Origin: Clostridiales bacterium SIT11
Lineage (GTDB): Bacteria; Bacillota; Clostridia; Tissierellales; Peptoniphilaceae
NCBI GenBank assembly: GCA_001299455.1
Contig: CYUK01000003.1
Location: 558,001 to 622,000, forward strand
Length of the DNA: 64,000 nucleotides
Reading direction: 5' to 3'
How positions within the stretch are numbered: the stretch's first letter is position 1; the number at the start of each line of letters is the position of its first letter. Made by a program: the position numbers and the translations under genes. The notes beneath the pieces are model-generated. The model saw only the letters and a program-made list of their open reading frames with translations, was not told where the DNA came from and did no database searches. Below, piece by piece: positions 37,597-47,476 of the stretch.

Positions 37597-38671
37597 GACC
37601 TTTTTTTAGGTTTTCTAAATAATTTAACCAGTCCACCATTTCCTTGGAATTTTTCAAGTTAAAGGCCGCTTCTCCATGGTAGATGGCCTGGTCTAGGTTT
37701 TCTTCTCCATAGAGATAGGAAAGGTTGTGGTGGATGGTGTAGGGATCAAAACCTGTTTCCAGGGCTTTTTCGTAGGCTTCCCTGGCTTTTTCTACTTCTT
37801 CTAAGCCCAAATAGGCAAGACCCATCCGTTCATAGTAGTAGGGATTTTCAGCAATGTCCAAGGCTTCCTTTAAATTCTCCAGGGCTCCTTCATAGTCTTC
37901 CTTGGCCAGGGCGATAGAGGCCTTAAAAAAGGAAATCTGATCCGGATTCGGATAGTTGCCTGAAACTTTATTTAAGTGGGCCGCGGCCCGATCCAGGTCC
38001 TGGACATGGAGGTAGGACTGGACGGCTTCCATATTGGCATAGTCCTCCAATTCTTCTACAGCTTCCCTGGCCTTGATTTTTACTTCTTCCTGGCCCTGGA
38101 GGGTAAGAACTTCCTTGGCATAGTGTCTGGCCTTGATGTAGCGGCCGGTTCCGGCATAGAGGCTACTCATGTGAAGGAGGGCCTGGGGATAAAAGGGGCT
38201 GTCCTTGCCTACTTGGTTGTAGGCTTGAATTAACCGACTTACTTCAGCATCTAAATCCTGGCCCTGGAGGTCTTTTCCTGCCAGGTCCTTTTCTTCCAGG
38301 CTGGTTAAAAGATAGGTTAAGTCTTCTTCCTGGATGCCTAGGTCCTTGAGACTGCCCAGAAGGGCTTTTTTTAGGTCCTGGTCTTCAATCTTCAGCATAA
38401 TATCTTGGATAAGTCTAGGAATAAAGGGGGAATTTACAAGAATTTGGTCATAGCCCTTGTCCAGGGCCAAATTTCTGTTGACGTAAAAGCAAAGAGCCAT
38501 CCCCTTTAAAAATTCCGTATAGGGAATGGCTTCCTTCCAAGTTTTATCTCGAGCTCCCTGGATGAGGGATGTCCTTAAAAGAGGAAGGTCCTCTCCCCTT
38601 TCCACCCTTATAGGGCCTAGGTCCAAGTCTTCATTCATGGTTAAAAATACCAGTTCATCTTCTAAATTCAT
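37571..38671 (-). CDS. Tetratricopeptide-repeat protein
   Basis: A 366-residue protein. The first ~130 residues are acidic helical sequence without clear repeats; residues from about 150 on form TPR units, the clearest being YYYERMGLAYLGLEEVEKAREAY and neighbouring helices with the A/G, Y and P positions at TPR spacing. Probably a scaffold in the cytoplasm; no partner is evident except the adjacent membrane gene, whose stop overlaps this ATG. It is the last gene of the long pheS-to-TPR run, and its end merges into the rRNA promoters without a clear terminator between. Confidence 0.8.
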   Translation of the reverse strand: MNLEDELVFLTMNEDLDLGPIRVERGEDLPLLRTSLIQGARDKTWKEAIPYTEFLKGMALCFYVNRNLALDKGYDQILVNSPFIPRLIQDIMLKIEDQDLKKALLGSLKDLGIQEEDLTYLLTSLEEKDLAGKDLQGQDLDAEVSRLIQAYNQVGKDSPFYPQALLHMSSLYAGTGRYIKARHYAKEVLTLQGQEEVKIKAREAVEELEDYANMEAVQSYLHVQDLDRAAAHLNKVSGNYPNPDQISFFKASIALAKEDYEGALENLKEALDIAENPYYYERMGLAYLGLEEVEKAREAYEKALETGFDPYTIHHNLSYLYGEENLDQAIYHGEAAFNLKNSKEMVDWLNYLENLKKGLDTEDNSL

Positions 38672-39420
38672 TGTTCCCACTCCCTCATATAGGCTCTCTT
38701 TCTAGGATTACTGGTGGACAAAATGGTGTAGAGGTGGCCTCGAAAAACGACATAAAAGCAGTGGATGACCTGGAGGAGAAGGTAGGGGTAGGCTGACCGA
38801 AAGAGGTTGACACCTAAAAGGCCAACAGGTCCATAAACTGTTTCCGGCACCGTTTCATTAAAGACCATGTAGCTTAAGAGGGTGGTCCCCCCAAGGCCGG
38901 CCATAACCACCAAATAGATTAAAAGGGCCAGGAGCCAGTGGAGGCCATTGACCCGGTAAAAGTCCAAGAAGTGCTGGGGAAGGTCTCCAGGCCGGTCTCC
39001 ACTTATATAGACCATCTCATTGACAGGGTTGACAAATAGAAAGAGGAGGATGGCAATAATTTCTGGTCCAATAAAGCTGGAAAGAAGTAACTGGACCAGC
39101 CACAGGACAAGAGATACGGTCCAAATATTGGATAGGATGCCCCGGGCCTCTCCTTGGATGCCCGCCTTGGTCAGGGGTCGTCCCTTAAGAAATAGGTAGA
39201 GCATGGCCAGGTAATAGGTTAAAAGGTACATGGATACAATAAATTGAATAAACCCTGCCCCAAAGGATAGGCTCCTGGGAAGGGAAGAAAAAATCAATTT
39301 TAACAGGATACAAAAGACAATAGGAAATAAAAAAATCAAAAGAGCATCCCTTCCCTGGTTTTTAAAACTGGCCAGGGTTTTTTTCATGGCGTCTTTGTAG
39401 ACTTGAACAAGGTCAAGCAT
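38668..39420 (-). CDS. Hypothetical membrane protein, six helices
   Basis: A 250-residue protein with about six membrane segments, starting MLDLVQVYKDAMKKTLASFKN before the first helix. I do not recognise a family. ATG 39420 has GGAGG seven bases upstream and overlaps the radical SAM stop by eight bases; its own stop overlaps the TPR gene start (ATGA). This tight coupling suggests that membrane and TPR proteins are used together. Confidence 0.7.
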   Translation of the reverse strand: MLDLVQVYKDAMKKTLASFKNQGRDALLIFLFPIVFCILLKLIFSSLPRSLSFGAGFIQFIVSMYLLTYYLAMLYLFLKGRPLTKAGIQGEARGILSNIWTVSLVLWLVQLLLSSFIGPEIIAILLFLFVNPVNEMVYISGDRPGDLPQHFLDFYRVNGLHWLLALLIYLVVMAGLGGTTLLSYMVFNETVPETVYGPVGLLGVNLFRSAYPYLLLQVIHCFYVVFRGHLYTILSTSNPRKRAYMREWEQ

Positions 39421-41086
39421 GGTCTTCCTCCATTTCAATCACTTCTGTGTCTTGCTTACGATAGTCAAAAATAAGGTAGTGGGACGGTCCCCTGTAAACT
39501 TGGACTTCCTTAATCAGGTCCTTAATCTTAGGCCGGTTAAGACCCAGAGCCTCTTGGACCTCTTCCCTATGAAGAAAGTCATGGAGGTCCCCCTTTACAA
39601 GAGGCGTCCAGGCTTTATCTCTTAAATAGGCCGGCAGAGGGCCCTTGTTGTGGAGCCTGTAGTCTAAAAAGACTTGGGCTTTCAGGTCTTTTCCCTTGAG
39701 ACCCTGGTTTTCTCCATAGGCATAGAGAATGCCGTAGAGGTCCTTTCTCTGGTGGTGGACCAAATGGTGGCCCTGAGCCTTATAATAGGCTGCCAGAGAT
39801 TGGAAGTATTGGTAGGGATTTAAGTTCAAGGCCTTCATAAGATAGGCATTGGTCTTTTCAAAATACTGTTCATTGTGAAACTTGTCCACCATGTCTTCGA
39901 AAATTTTCAGGTCCTGGACTTCCTGGGCGGATAGCCAGGGAGTTGCCAGGATTTCATAGGGAGGCCTATCCCTATAAATCAAGCCATAGTCCTGGGCCTT
40001 GTTCCTCAAATGAGACCCCTTTAAAAGTTTTAAAAAACCCACTTGGATTTTTTCCGCCCCTAGGCTGTAGCTGTCATTAAAACTTTTTTCAAATTCTTCC
40101 AGCCCCTCATAAGGAAGACCTAGGATCAGGTCCACATGCTGGTGGGTTGTCCCAAAGCCCTGGATTTTTTCCACCACTTCTGTAAGTTTCTCAAAGTCCA
40201 TGGTCCTTCGAATGGCTTTCAGGGTCTCAGGATTGGTAGATTGGATGCCCAGCTCCAGTTGAAAGAGCCCCTTGGGGGTATCCTTAAAATAGGAAATCAT
40301 CTTTTGACTCATTAAATGGGCTGTGGCTTCGAAGTGGAAGTTAAAGTTTTCTAGCTTCAGGCTTTGAATAAAATCCATCAAGGCAAAGGCCTTGTCTTCA
40401 TCGGCATTAAAGGTCCGGTCCACAAATTTGATTTGCTTGACTCTATAGGAAAGGAGCCGGCGAATCTGGTCAAAAACTCGGTCCTGGTCCACAAAGCGGA
40501 CAGGTCCCAGGACAGAAGACAGGCAAAAGGCGCAGCGGAAGGGACAGCCCCGGGAGGATTCCAGGTAGGCAATCCGGTTGCTCAAGTCTTCCTCTTCCAA
40601 ATAAGGATCCGGCAGGTCTTCCAGGTCCAGGAGGGGAGCCTCTTGGGTCCTCATCAAGGTCTGGCCCTCCCTGTAAACTAGGTTGGGGACTTGGTGGATT
40701 TCCCGGATGCCCAGGCAATATTCCTGGTAGGCGGGAAAACTGACTTCTCCTTCTCCAAGGAGGACATGGTCAATCTGGGGATTTTTTTCCATCAAATCTT
40801 CTGTCTCAAAGGAAACTTCCGGACCTCCAAGGACAATTTTTGCCTGGGGCCGGACTTTTTTCAAGTCGCTGGCCACCTGGAGGACCTGGTCTAAGTTCCA
40901 TATATAGGTAGAAAATCCATAAACCTGGGCTTCTTCTTCTAAAAGACTTCCGTAGATATCATCCAACTTTTGGTTAATCGTATACTCCCGAATCACCGTT
41001 TCCTTCCGGCCCAGGGCCCGAAGGTAGCGGATGGCCAGGTTGGTGTGGATATACTTGGAGTTGATTCCAACAAGGACAAATTTCAT
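39413..41086 (-). CDS. Cobalamin-binding radical SAM protein (DUF4080 type)
   Basis: A 557-residue enzyme. Residues 1-120 form a B12-binding-like Rossmann domain (VLVGINSKYIHTNLAIRYL, VLGGPEVSF), then the radical SAM core with CPFRCAFC holding the three cluster cysteines, ELGIQS and HVDLILGLP, and a C-terminal DUF4080-like extension. Family members modify unknown substrates by radical chemistry; some are linked to tRNA or peptide modification but no function is proven. The start shares a base with the argS stop, so it is translated with argS. Confidence 0.85.
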   Translation of the reverse strand: MKFVLVGINSKYIHTNLAIRYLRALGRKETVIREYTINQKLDDIYGSLLEEEAQVYGFSTYIWNLDQVLQVASDLKKVRPQAKIVLGGPEVSFETEDLMEKNPQIDHVLLGEGEVSFPAYQEYCLGIREIHQVPNLVYREGQTLMRTQEAPLLDLEDLPDPYLEEEDLSNRIAYLESSRGCPFRCAFCLSSVLGPVRFVDQDRVFDQIRRLLSYRVKQIKFVDRTFNADEDKAFALMDFIQSLKLENFNFHFEATAHLMSQKMISYFKDTPKGLFQLELGIQSTNPETLKAIRRTMDFEKLTEVVEKIQGFGTTHQHVDLILGLPYEGLEEFEKSFNDSYSLGAEKIQVGFLKLLKGSHLRNKAQDYGLIYRDRPPYEILATPWLSAQEVQDLKIFEDMVDKFHNEQYFEKTNAYLMKALNLNPYQYFQSLAAYYKAQGHHLVHHQRKDLYGILYAYGENQGLKGKDLKAQVFLDYRLHNKGPLPAYLRDKAWTPLVKGDLHDFLHREEVQEALGLNRPKIKDLIKEVQVYRGPSHYLIFDYRKQDTEVIEMEEDHA

Positions 41087-42792
41087 TACATTTTTTCCGG
41101 AGCCTGAATGCCTAAAAGGTCTAGGCCTTGAGCCAGGATAGTTTTCACTCCATAAGACAGGAGGAGTCTTGCCTTTTTCACATCTTCATCTTCTGTGTTA
41201 ATTTGATTGTGGGTGTAGTACTTGTTAAAGGTCTTGGCCAGGTCTGTAATATACCGGGTAATAAAATAGGGCTCATACTTTTCCAGGGCATCCATGGCCA
41301 CATCTCCAAAACGAGACAGTTTTTTCAAAAGTTGTTGTTCCTCATCTAGAGCCAGGTTTTTAGGGTCTACAGGGTCTTCCAACTTAAAGTCTCCCTTTTT
41401 CAAGAGAGAGCAAATCCGGGCATGGGTGTATTGAACATAGGGGCCAGTTTCTCCTTCAAAGCTCAGGGTTTGGTCCCAGTCAAAGACATAGTCCTTGATC
41501 CTTTGGTTAAAGAGCTCTTGGAACTTGACAGCCCCGATTCCCACCATCTTGGCCAGGTCTCGGCGATTGTCCATTTTTTCTCCCCGGTCTTCTTCTCTTT
41601 CCAGTAAAATTTCATCCACCTTGTCAATGGCCTTGTTTAAAACATCTTCCAGGTAAACCACCTTGCCGCGGCGGGTGGATAGGGTTCCATCTTTTAGGGC
41701 CACCATGCCAAAGGCCACATGAACCATGTCCTCTTCCCAATCATAGCCCATTTTCTTCAAAATAGCCTTTAATTGTTGGAAGTGGAGACTTTGTTGGCTC
41801 CCCACCACATAAATGCTCTTGTAAAAGTCAAATTCCTTTTTCCGGTAGAGGGCAGTAGCCATGTCCCGGGTCAAGTAAATAGAAGACCCGTCCTTTTTAA
41901 CAATAATGGCCGGGGGTAGGTCATCTCCAAAATCTACAATTCTCGCTCCTTGAGAATCTGTTAAAACTCCCTTTTCTTCCATTAAGTCCACGGTGTCCTT
42001 TAACATGGGAGAATAGAAGGACTCCCCTGTATAGTAGTCAAAGTGGATGTCTAGAAGTTTATAGACTCTTTGGAATTCTTCCAGGCTCACTTCCCGGAAC
42101 CATTCCCAAAGTTCCACTGCCTTGGGGTCTTGGTTTTCCAGTTTGACAAACCAGTTTCTGGCATTGTCTAAAAGTTCCGGATTGTCCTTGGCTTCTTCAT
42201 TAATCCGGACATAAAGTTTTACAAGTTCAGGAATAGGGTTTTTTTCAATGACTTCTTGGTCTCCCCAGCGGAGGTAGGCTTCAATCATCATCCCAAACTG
42301 GGTCCCATAATCTCCTAGGTGGTTAATGGCAATGGTCTTATAGCCTAAAAAATCTGCAATTCTTTTTAGGGAATCCCCAATAACAGTGGTCCGAATATGG
42401 CCAATATGGAAGGGCTTGGCAATGTTAGGGGAAGAATATTCCAGGACAATGGTCTTGCCTTGGCCTGGATTGACTCGACCGAAGCCTTCCTTCTTTTCCT
42501 TTAAGTCCTCTAAAATATCCTTGGTAAATTCTTCTGAATTAATAAAGAAGTTTAAATAAGCTCCGGCACTTTCCACCTTCCGAAAGGAGGGGGAAGAAAT
42601 TTTCCCAGCCAGGTCTTCTGCAATGGTCTTGGGATTTTTCCGGTAAATTTTAGCTAGAAAAAAACAGGGAAAAGCAAGGTCTCCCAGGTCTGGACTGGGA
42701 GGAAATTCAATAAGCTCTCCTATATCTTCCTTGGTCAGGTCCTTACATTCCTTGGCCAAGAGTTCAATGACTTCATTTTTATACTTATGCAT
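41086..42792 (-). CDS. argS: Arginyl-tRNA synthetase
   Basis: A 568-residue class I synthetase with the N-terminal Add-1 domain (residues to about 100), the HIGH motif in KPFHIGHIRTTVIGDS, the family's KMSKS counterpart as LSTRRGKVV, and the C-terminal anticodon-binding helices (DALEKYEPYFITRYITDLAKTFNKY) as usual for ArgRS. Preceded by AGGAGG before ATG. Lies ten bases after mutS2 and is joined to the radical SAM gene. No T-box leader is visible in the gap. Confidence 0.97.
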   Translation of the reverse strand: MHKYKNEVIELLAKECKDLTKEDIGELIEFPPSPDLGDLAFPCFFLAKIYRKNPKTIAEDLAGKISSPSFRKVESAGAYLNFFINSEEFTKDILEDLKEKKEGFGRVNPGQGKTIVLEYSSPNIAKPFHIGHIRTTVIGDSLKRIADFLGYKTIAINHLGDYGTQFGMMIEAYLRWGDQEVIEKNPIPELVKLYVRINEEAKDNPELLDNARNWFVKLENQDPKAVELWEWFREVSLEEFQRVYKLLDIHFDYYTGESFYSPMLKDTVDLMEEKGVLTDSQGARIVDFGDDLPPAIIVKKDGSSIYLTRDMATALYRKKEFDFYKSIYVVGSQQSLHFQQLKAILKKMGYDWEEDMVHVAFGMVALKDGTLSTRRGKVVYLEDVLNKAIDKVDEILLEREEDRGEKMDNRRDLAKMVGIGAVKFQELFNQRIKDYVFDWDQTLSFEGETGPYVQYTHARICSLLKKGDFKLEDPVDPKNLALDEEQQLLKKLSRFGDVAMDALEKYEPYFITRYITDLAKTFNKYYTHNQINTEDEDVKKARLLLSYGVKTILAQGLDLLGIQAPEKM

Positions 42793-42801
42793 GTAGCCTC
42801 C

Positions 42802-45159
42802 TTATTTTAAATAGGCAAGGGTAACTCCGTAGCCACCTTCACTTGCCTTGGCATCTTCATATTTTGTGACGATATGGTAGGCCTTTAAGAAGGCCCGCAC
42901 CTTTTCTCGCAAGACTCCAGTTCCCTTGCCGTGGATAATCCGGACGGTTTTTAAGCCTGAAAGATAGGCATCGTCCAGGTACTTTTCCAGGAGGGGCCTG
43001 GCCTCGTCAAAGGTCTTTCCTCGCAGGTCAATTTCTGTCTTCAGATTTTTAGACTTTTGCGAAATCATGGACTTGGTTTGGACCCGGCCCCGCTCCCTTT
43101 CTTCCGATTCGGCAAAAGTCAGGCTGTCCAAGGGGAGGTTGACCTTGAGAATTCCTAATTGAACTAGGACTTGGCCGCTGTTGTCTGGTCCTTCCAAAAC
43201 CTGGCCCTTTTGGCCCAGGCTCTTGGAATAGACCGTATCTCCCACTTTGACCTCCTTAATGGGCTTGGCCACTTTTTCTAAGACCAAGCCTGGCCCATCT
43301 TTTTCCAAGCCCCGGAGGTTTTCTCCAAGATAGGACCGGGCCTGTTGGACCTTCCGCTCCCGGTCTGAGGCATTTAAACCCTTGGCTTCCTTGATTTCTA
43401 AAAGGGCCAGTTCAGCTTCTTCCTTGGCCTTGGCCAGAATTTTTCTAGCTTCCTCCCGGGCCTCCTTGAGGTAGCGGTCCTTTTCTCTCTGGGTCTTGTC
43501 CAGCTCCCGGTCCAGGTCTTTTTTGACCTTTTCCAGCTGGCTCCTAGAAGCTTCTTGGGCCTTTTTATGCTTGCTCAGGCTCTGCCTTTCTGCTTCCAGG
43601 CCTTCCAGAACATCTTCAAACTTCAAGGAATCCTCATGGATATAGGACCGGGCCTTGTCTATATATATTTCCGGCATCCCCAACCGCCTAGAAATTTCAA
43701 AGGCATTGGACTTGCCGGGACTTCCAATCCGCAGCCGATAGGTAGGTGACAGGGTCTCTAGGTCAAATTCCATACCGGCATTGGCCACCCCAGGCTGGGT
43801 CAAGGCATAAATTTTCAACTGGTTGTAGTGGGTGGTGGCCATGGTCAAAATTCCCTCTTGGAGGAGGGAGTCAATCACTGACATGGCCAGGGCTGCCCCC
43901 TCTGTGGGGTCTGTTCCTGCTCCCAATTCGTCAAAGAGGACCAGGTCCAGGGGACTGGCCTTCTTTAAAATATCCACAATATGGACCATGTGGGAGGAGA
44001 AGGTGGACAAACTCTGTTCAATGGACTGTTCATCTCCAATATCTGCATAGATTTCATGGAAAATCCGGATGACAGACTGGCTGGCCGCTGGAATAAATAG
44101 TCCTGCCTGGGTCATGAGGGTTAAGAGGCCCACTGTCTTCAAAGTGACAGTCTTCCCACCTGTGTTCGGGCCTGTAATAATCAGGGAGGTAAAGTCTCCC
44201 CCTAAATCCACATCAATGGCCACAACCTTTCTCGGGTCCAGGAGGGGATGGCGAGCTTCCAGTAAGTGGAGTTCTCCCTTTTCTGTCAAGTCTGGCCGGT
44301 TGGCATTTTGACTCAGAGCCAGTTTCCCCTTGGCAAAAATAAAGTCCAGGTCTCCCATAATTTGGTCGTTGGCCTCTAGGAGGTCCAGGTGGCTGGCCAG
44401 CTGGTCAGACAGGTCCTTTAGGATTTTTAAAATTTCCTGTCTTTCTTCAATTTCCAGTTCCCGGAGTTGGTTGTTTAATTCTACCACAGCCATAGGCTCG
44501 ATAAAGACTGTGGCTCCAGAGGCGGAGGTGTCATGGACCAGGCCCTTGACTGTGGACTTGTTTTCCCTTTTGACAGGAAGGACATACCGACCCTCCCGCA
44601 TGGTGACAATGGAATCTTGTAAGTATTTTTGTCCATCTCCTGTAATCCATTGGTTGAGCTTCGTCCGGACATCGGATTTTTTCTTGACCATAGACTGGCG
44701 AATCCGCTTTAAGCCGGGACTGGCATCGTCAGCAATTTCTGTTTCTGAAAGAATGACCTGGCTAATCCGGTCTTCCACCTGTCTTAGGGGGGTGATGGCC
44801 CGGACCAGGGCCTGGATCCGGGGAGGAGCTTCTTCTTCCTTGAAAAATTCCCTGAGATAACGGGCCCCACGAAGGGCATCTCCCAGGTCCATTATTTGCC
44901 CGATTTCCAAGGCTCCTCCCATGGCCAGGCGCTTGTAGGACGGAGTGTGGTCTGAAATCCCCACCATGGGAGGCGTCGACCTCTTGGTCAGGACTTGGAC
45001 TGCTTCTTCTGTGTCCTGAAGGTTGCCTTGAATTTCTTCAAGGTTTGTGGAAATTTCCAGGGTCCTGGCCCGGTCTTTTCCTGGCTCTGAACTAGCATGG
45101 TCGGCAAGTTTATCTGTGATTTTATGGAATTCTAAAATGTTTAAAACTCGTTTATTCAT
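42802..45159 (-). CDS. mutS2: Endonuclease MutS2
   Basis: A 785-residue protein. Order: N-terminal core/clamp region, ATPase with Walker A GPNTGGKTVTLK and Walker B LFDELGAGTDPTEG, a long coiled coil (about residues 510-620), a KOW-like segment, and a C-terminal Smr domain (EIDLRGKTFDEA, IIHGKGTGVLR) with the catalytic-type HGKG loop. MutS2 acts in recombination control and in splitting collided ribosomes rather than mismatch repair. Its ATG overlaps the U32 gene stop by eight bases with AGGAGAGG upstream. Confidence 0.97.
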   Translation of the reverse strand: MNKRVLNILEFHKITDKLADHASSEPGKDRARTLEISTNLEEIQGNLQDTEEAVQVLTKRSTPPMVGISDHTPSYKRLAMGGALEIGQIMDLGDALRGARYLREFFKEEEAPPRIQALVRAITPLRQVEDRISQVILSETEIADDASPGLKRIRQSMVKKKSDVRTKLNQWITGDGQKYLQDSIVTMREGRYVLPVKRENKSTVKGLVHDTSASGATVFIEPMAVVELNNQLRELEIEERQEILKILKDLSDQLASHLDLLEANDQIMGDLDFIFAKGKLALSQNANRPDLTEKGELHLLEARHPLLDPRKVVAIDVDLGGDFTSLIITGPNTGGKTVTLKTVGLLTLMTQAGLFIPAASQSVIRIFHEIYADIGDEQSIEQSLSTFSSHMVHIVDILKKASPLDLVLFDELGAGTDPTEGAALAMSVIDSLLQEGILTMATTHYNQLKIYALTQPGVANAGMEFDLETLSPTYRLRIGSPGKSNAFEISRRLGMPEIYIDKARSYIHEDSLKFEDVLEGLEAERQSLSKHKKAQEASRSQLEKVKKDLDRELDKTQREKDRYLKEAREEARKILAKAKEEAELALLEIKEAKGLNASDRERKVQQARSYLGENLRGLEKDGPGLVLEKVAKPIKEVKVGDTVYSKSLGQKGQVLEGPDNSGQVLVQLGILKVNLPLDSLTFAESEERERGRVQTKSMISQKSKNLKTEIDLRGKTFDEARPLLEKYLDDAYLSGLKTVRIIHGKGTGVLREKVRAFLKAYHIVTKYEDAKASEGGYGVTLAYLK

Positions 45160-47476
45160 AAATATCCTCTCCTAAAATCCCTCGCTTGTAGTGGCCATAA
45201 GTCCAGCCTCCATAGCGGTCCTTCAATATTCCCTTTACCTGGTCTTCCGGCTCTCTTAGGCTGGCCAAAACTTCTCTTAGAGGTTCGTCCTGAAACTGGC
45301 CCTTGACCCGAAGGTTAATGCCTGGGTCCAGGTAAGTTTTCTTTTTCCCTCCCAGGTAAAGAGGGAGGGCATTGTAAATCCAGGTCTTGTCCTTCTTCCG
45401 CCGGAAGGGGAACTGAGCCCCTGTCTTGTCTTCTAAATAATAAACTTCAGCCAAGGGGCAGGTCTCGCACTTCCTGTCCTCTCCACAGCCCTTGACCAGG
45501 GCATTGGGGCAGTGGTCCATAATCATGGACCGTAAAAATCCATAATAAAGGGTGGTTAAATCACCGCCTGCCTTTTCTAGCATTTTCTGGGCTTGGAGAT
45601 AGGTCGCCTCATAAGAAATGTCTATGGAATCAAGGCCCAATTCCCGGGCCATGGCTATCGCCTGGCTGTTGAAAATATTTAAGCCGGGACCCCCGTGGAT
45701 TTTAAGGCCTTCCAAGTCCTTCCTATAGGCCAGGGGCCAAAGATTGTCTGCTTCAATCCCCTGGATTTTCCCTAGCTCTGCCAGGGCCCTGGCCCTTTTT
45801 ATTTCCTCTTCCCCCTGGGGTCCCGTCACAATGGGAGGAAGGCTATAATAGACCTCTCCCTGAAAATCTTTGAGACCTTCAATGACTTTCAGGTCATCTG
45901 TGAAAATCCGGTCCACTTTCTCCAGGTCCTCCGGTTTTAAACCTTGGAAGACTTCCCAATTTTCCAGGCTCAGGGAAGTCTTTCCAGCCTGGATTTTTTC
46001 TCGGGAAATTTCCGGAAGTTTTCCAAGGTCTAATTTTTGCCGACTGGGACTATAGATCTTCAAAAGACCTTCCACCGCCTCCCGCCGTAAGGCATTTAAA
46101 GCCTTCACAGGCAGGAAGAGGTCCTGATCCAGGTCCAAGTCCAGACTTTTTAAATAAAAGGGCGTGTCCCCTAACTTATTCATTTGGTCCAAAACCCGGT
46201 CAGGGCTTAAACCCTGTTTTTTTGCCTTGTCAGGAACCGGTCCCTGGACAGAAATCCGCTTCGGCTGAAAAATCTCTAGGGAAATGGCCTGGCCTGCCTT
46301 GATTTTTAACTGGCCTTCCAAGCCAATGGGGTCTAGGGACCCTGGAAGAGTCTGGTCTTCCCTGGCCCGGGAGGTCCTGTAAATTGAAGATCCTTCCTTG
46401 GGAAGATAGGGGAAATTCAGGATCTGCCTTCCCTTGGCCAGGTCTTCATTGACTTCAAAGCCCCGGCTGTCCCCTTGTCTATCCAGGTAGGAAATTCCGT
46501 CTCCATTTTTTAAGGCCTGGTCCAGGAAAATACTTTGCTTGTCCAAAACTTTTCCTACAAGAATTCCCTTATTTTTTCCATGGTCTTCCGTCATAAAGTC
46601 CTTGCCAAAGGCTCCAAAGGTCCGGCCCTTGGTAAAGCCCCGGTTAAAGGCCTCCTTGGCCCTAGTCTCCAGGTCCTTGTCCCTCTTTCCCTCTAGGGCC
46701 TTTTGAAACATCTGGGTGACATAGGCCACATAAGAGGGCTTTTTCATCCGACCTTCAATTTTAAAGGAATCCACTCCCAGGTCCAGAAGATCTTCTACAT
46801 GGTCCAGGGTCCAGAGGTCCCTAGGACTTAAAAGATAGCCTGAAAGATAATTTTTCCCCTGGCCATCAACCAAGTCATAGGTCTTCCGGCAGGGCTGGGC
46901 ACAGTCTCCTCGGTTGCCAGACCGGCCGCCAATATAGGAAGACATGGTACACTGGCCGGAATAGCAAACACAGAGGGCGCCATGGACAAAGACTTCCACT
47001 TCAATAGGAACTTCTTCCTTGATTCGTTTGATTTCCTCCAGGGGCGTTTCCCGGCTTAAAACCACCCGAGAAAATCCCAGGTCCTTTAAAAGCCGAGCCC
47101 CTTTAACATTGTGGATGGTCATTTGGGTGGACCCGTGGAGGTCCATAGAGGGCAAAATGGAGCGAAGCACCCGTACAAGACCTAGGTCCTGGACAATAAA
47201 GGCATCCACTCCAATTTTTGCCAAGTCTACTGCCTTTTCTCCTGCCCGGTCCAATTCCCTGTCAGAAAGAAGGGTATTTAAGGCCAGGTGGACCTTGGCT
47301 CCCTGGCTATGGGCAAGGTCTACCGCCTCCTTAATTTCTTCCAAACTGAAATTTTGAGCATGGGCTCTGGCAGAAAAGTCTTTTTCTCCCAAATAAAGGG
47401 CATTGGCCCCAGCAGCTAGGCCGGCCTTAAAGGCCTCCATGCTTCCCGCTGGGGCTAAAATTTCCGCTCTTGTCAA
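45152..47476 (-). CDS. U32-family peptidase with DUF3656 region
   Basis: A 774-residue protein. The N-terminal half shows the U32 signature EVFVHGALCVCYSGQC and SYIGGRSGNRGDCAQPCR; a DUF3656 region lies in the middle and a Cys motif GCGEDRKCETC near the end. The family includes collagenase-like proteins and, in well-studied members (RlhA, TrhP), enzymes of RNA hydroxylation, so a role in RNA modification is more likely than proteolysis. The start is a TTG whose last bases form the upstream zapA stop (TTGA), so it depends on coupling to zapA. Confidence 0.85.
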   Translation of the reverse strand: MTRAEILAPAGSMEAFKAGLAAGANALYLGEKDFSARAHAQNFSLEEIKEAVDLAHSQGAKVHLALNTLLSDRELDRAGEKAVDLAKIGVDAFIVQDLGLVRVLRSILPSMDLHGSTQMTIHNVKGARLLKDLGFSRVVLSRETPLEEIKRIKEEVPIEVEVFVHGALCVCYSGQCTMSSYIGGRSGNRGDCAQPCRKTYDLVDGQGKNYLSGYLLSPRDLWTLDHVEDLLDLGVDSFKIEGRMKKPSYVAYVTQMFQKALEGKRDKDLETRAKEAFNRGFTKGRTFGAFGKDFMTEDHGKNKGILVGKVLDKQSIFLDQALKNGDGISYLDRQGDSRGFEVNEDLAKGRQILNFPYLPKEGSSIYRTSRAREDQTLPGSLDPIGLEGQLKIKAGQAISLEIFQPKRISVQGPVPDKAKKQGLSPDRVLDQMNKLGDTPFYLKSLDLDLDQDLFLPVKALNALRREAVEGLLKIYSPSRQKLDLGKLPEISREKIQAGKTSLSLENWEVFQGLKPEDLEKVDRIFTDDLKVIEGLKDFQGEVYYSLPPIVTGPQGEEEIKRARALAELGKIQGIEADNLWPLAYRKDLEGLKIHGGPGLNIFNSQAIAMARELGLDSIDISYEATYLQAQKMLEKAGGDLTTLYYGFLRSMIMDHCPNALVKGCGEDRKCETCPLAEVYYLEDKTGAQFPFRRKKDKTWIYNALPLYLGGKKKTYLDPGINLRVKGQFQDEPLREVLASLREPEDQVKGILKDRYGGWTYGHYKRGILGEDIYE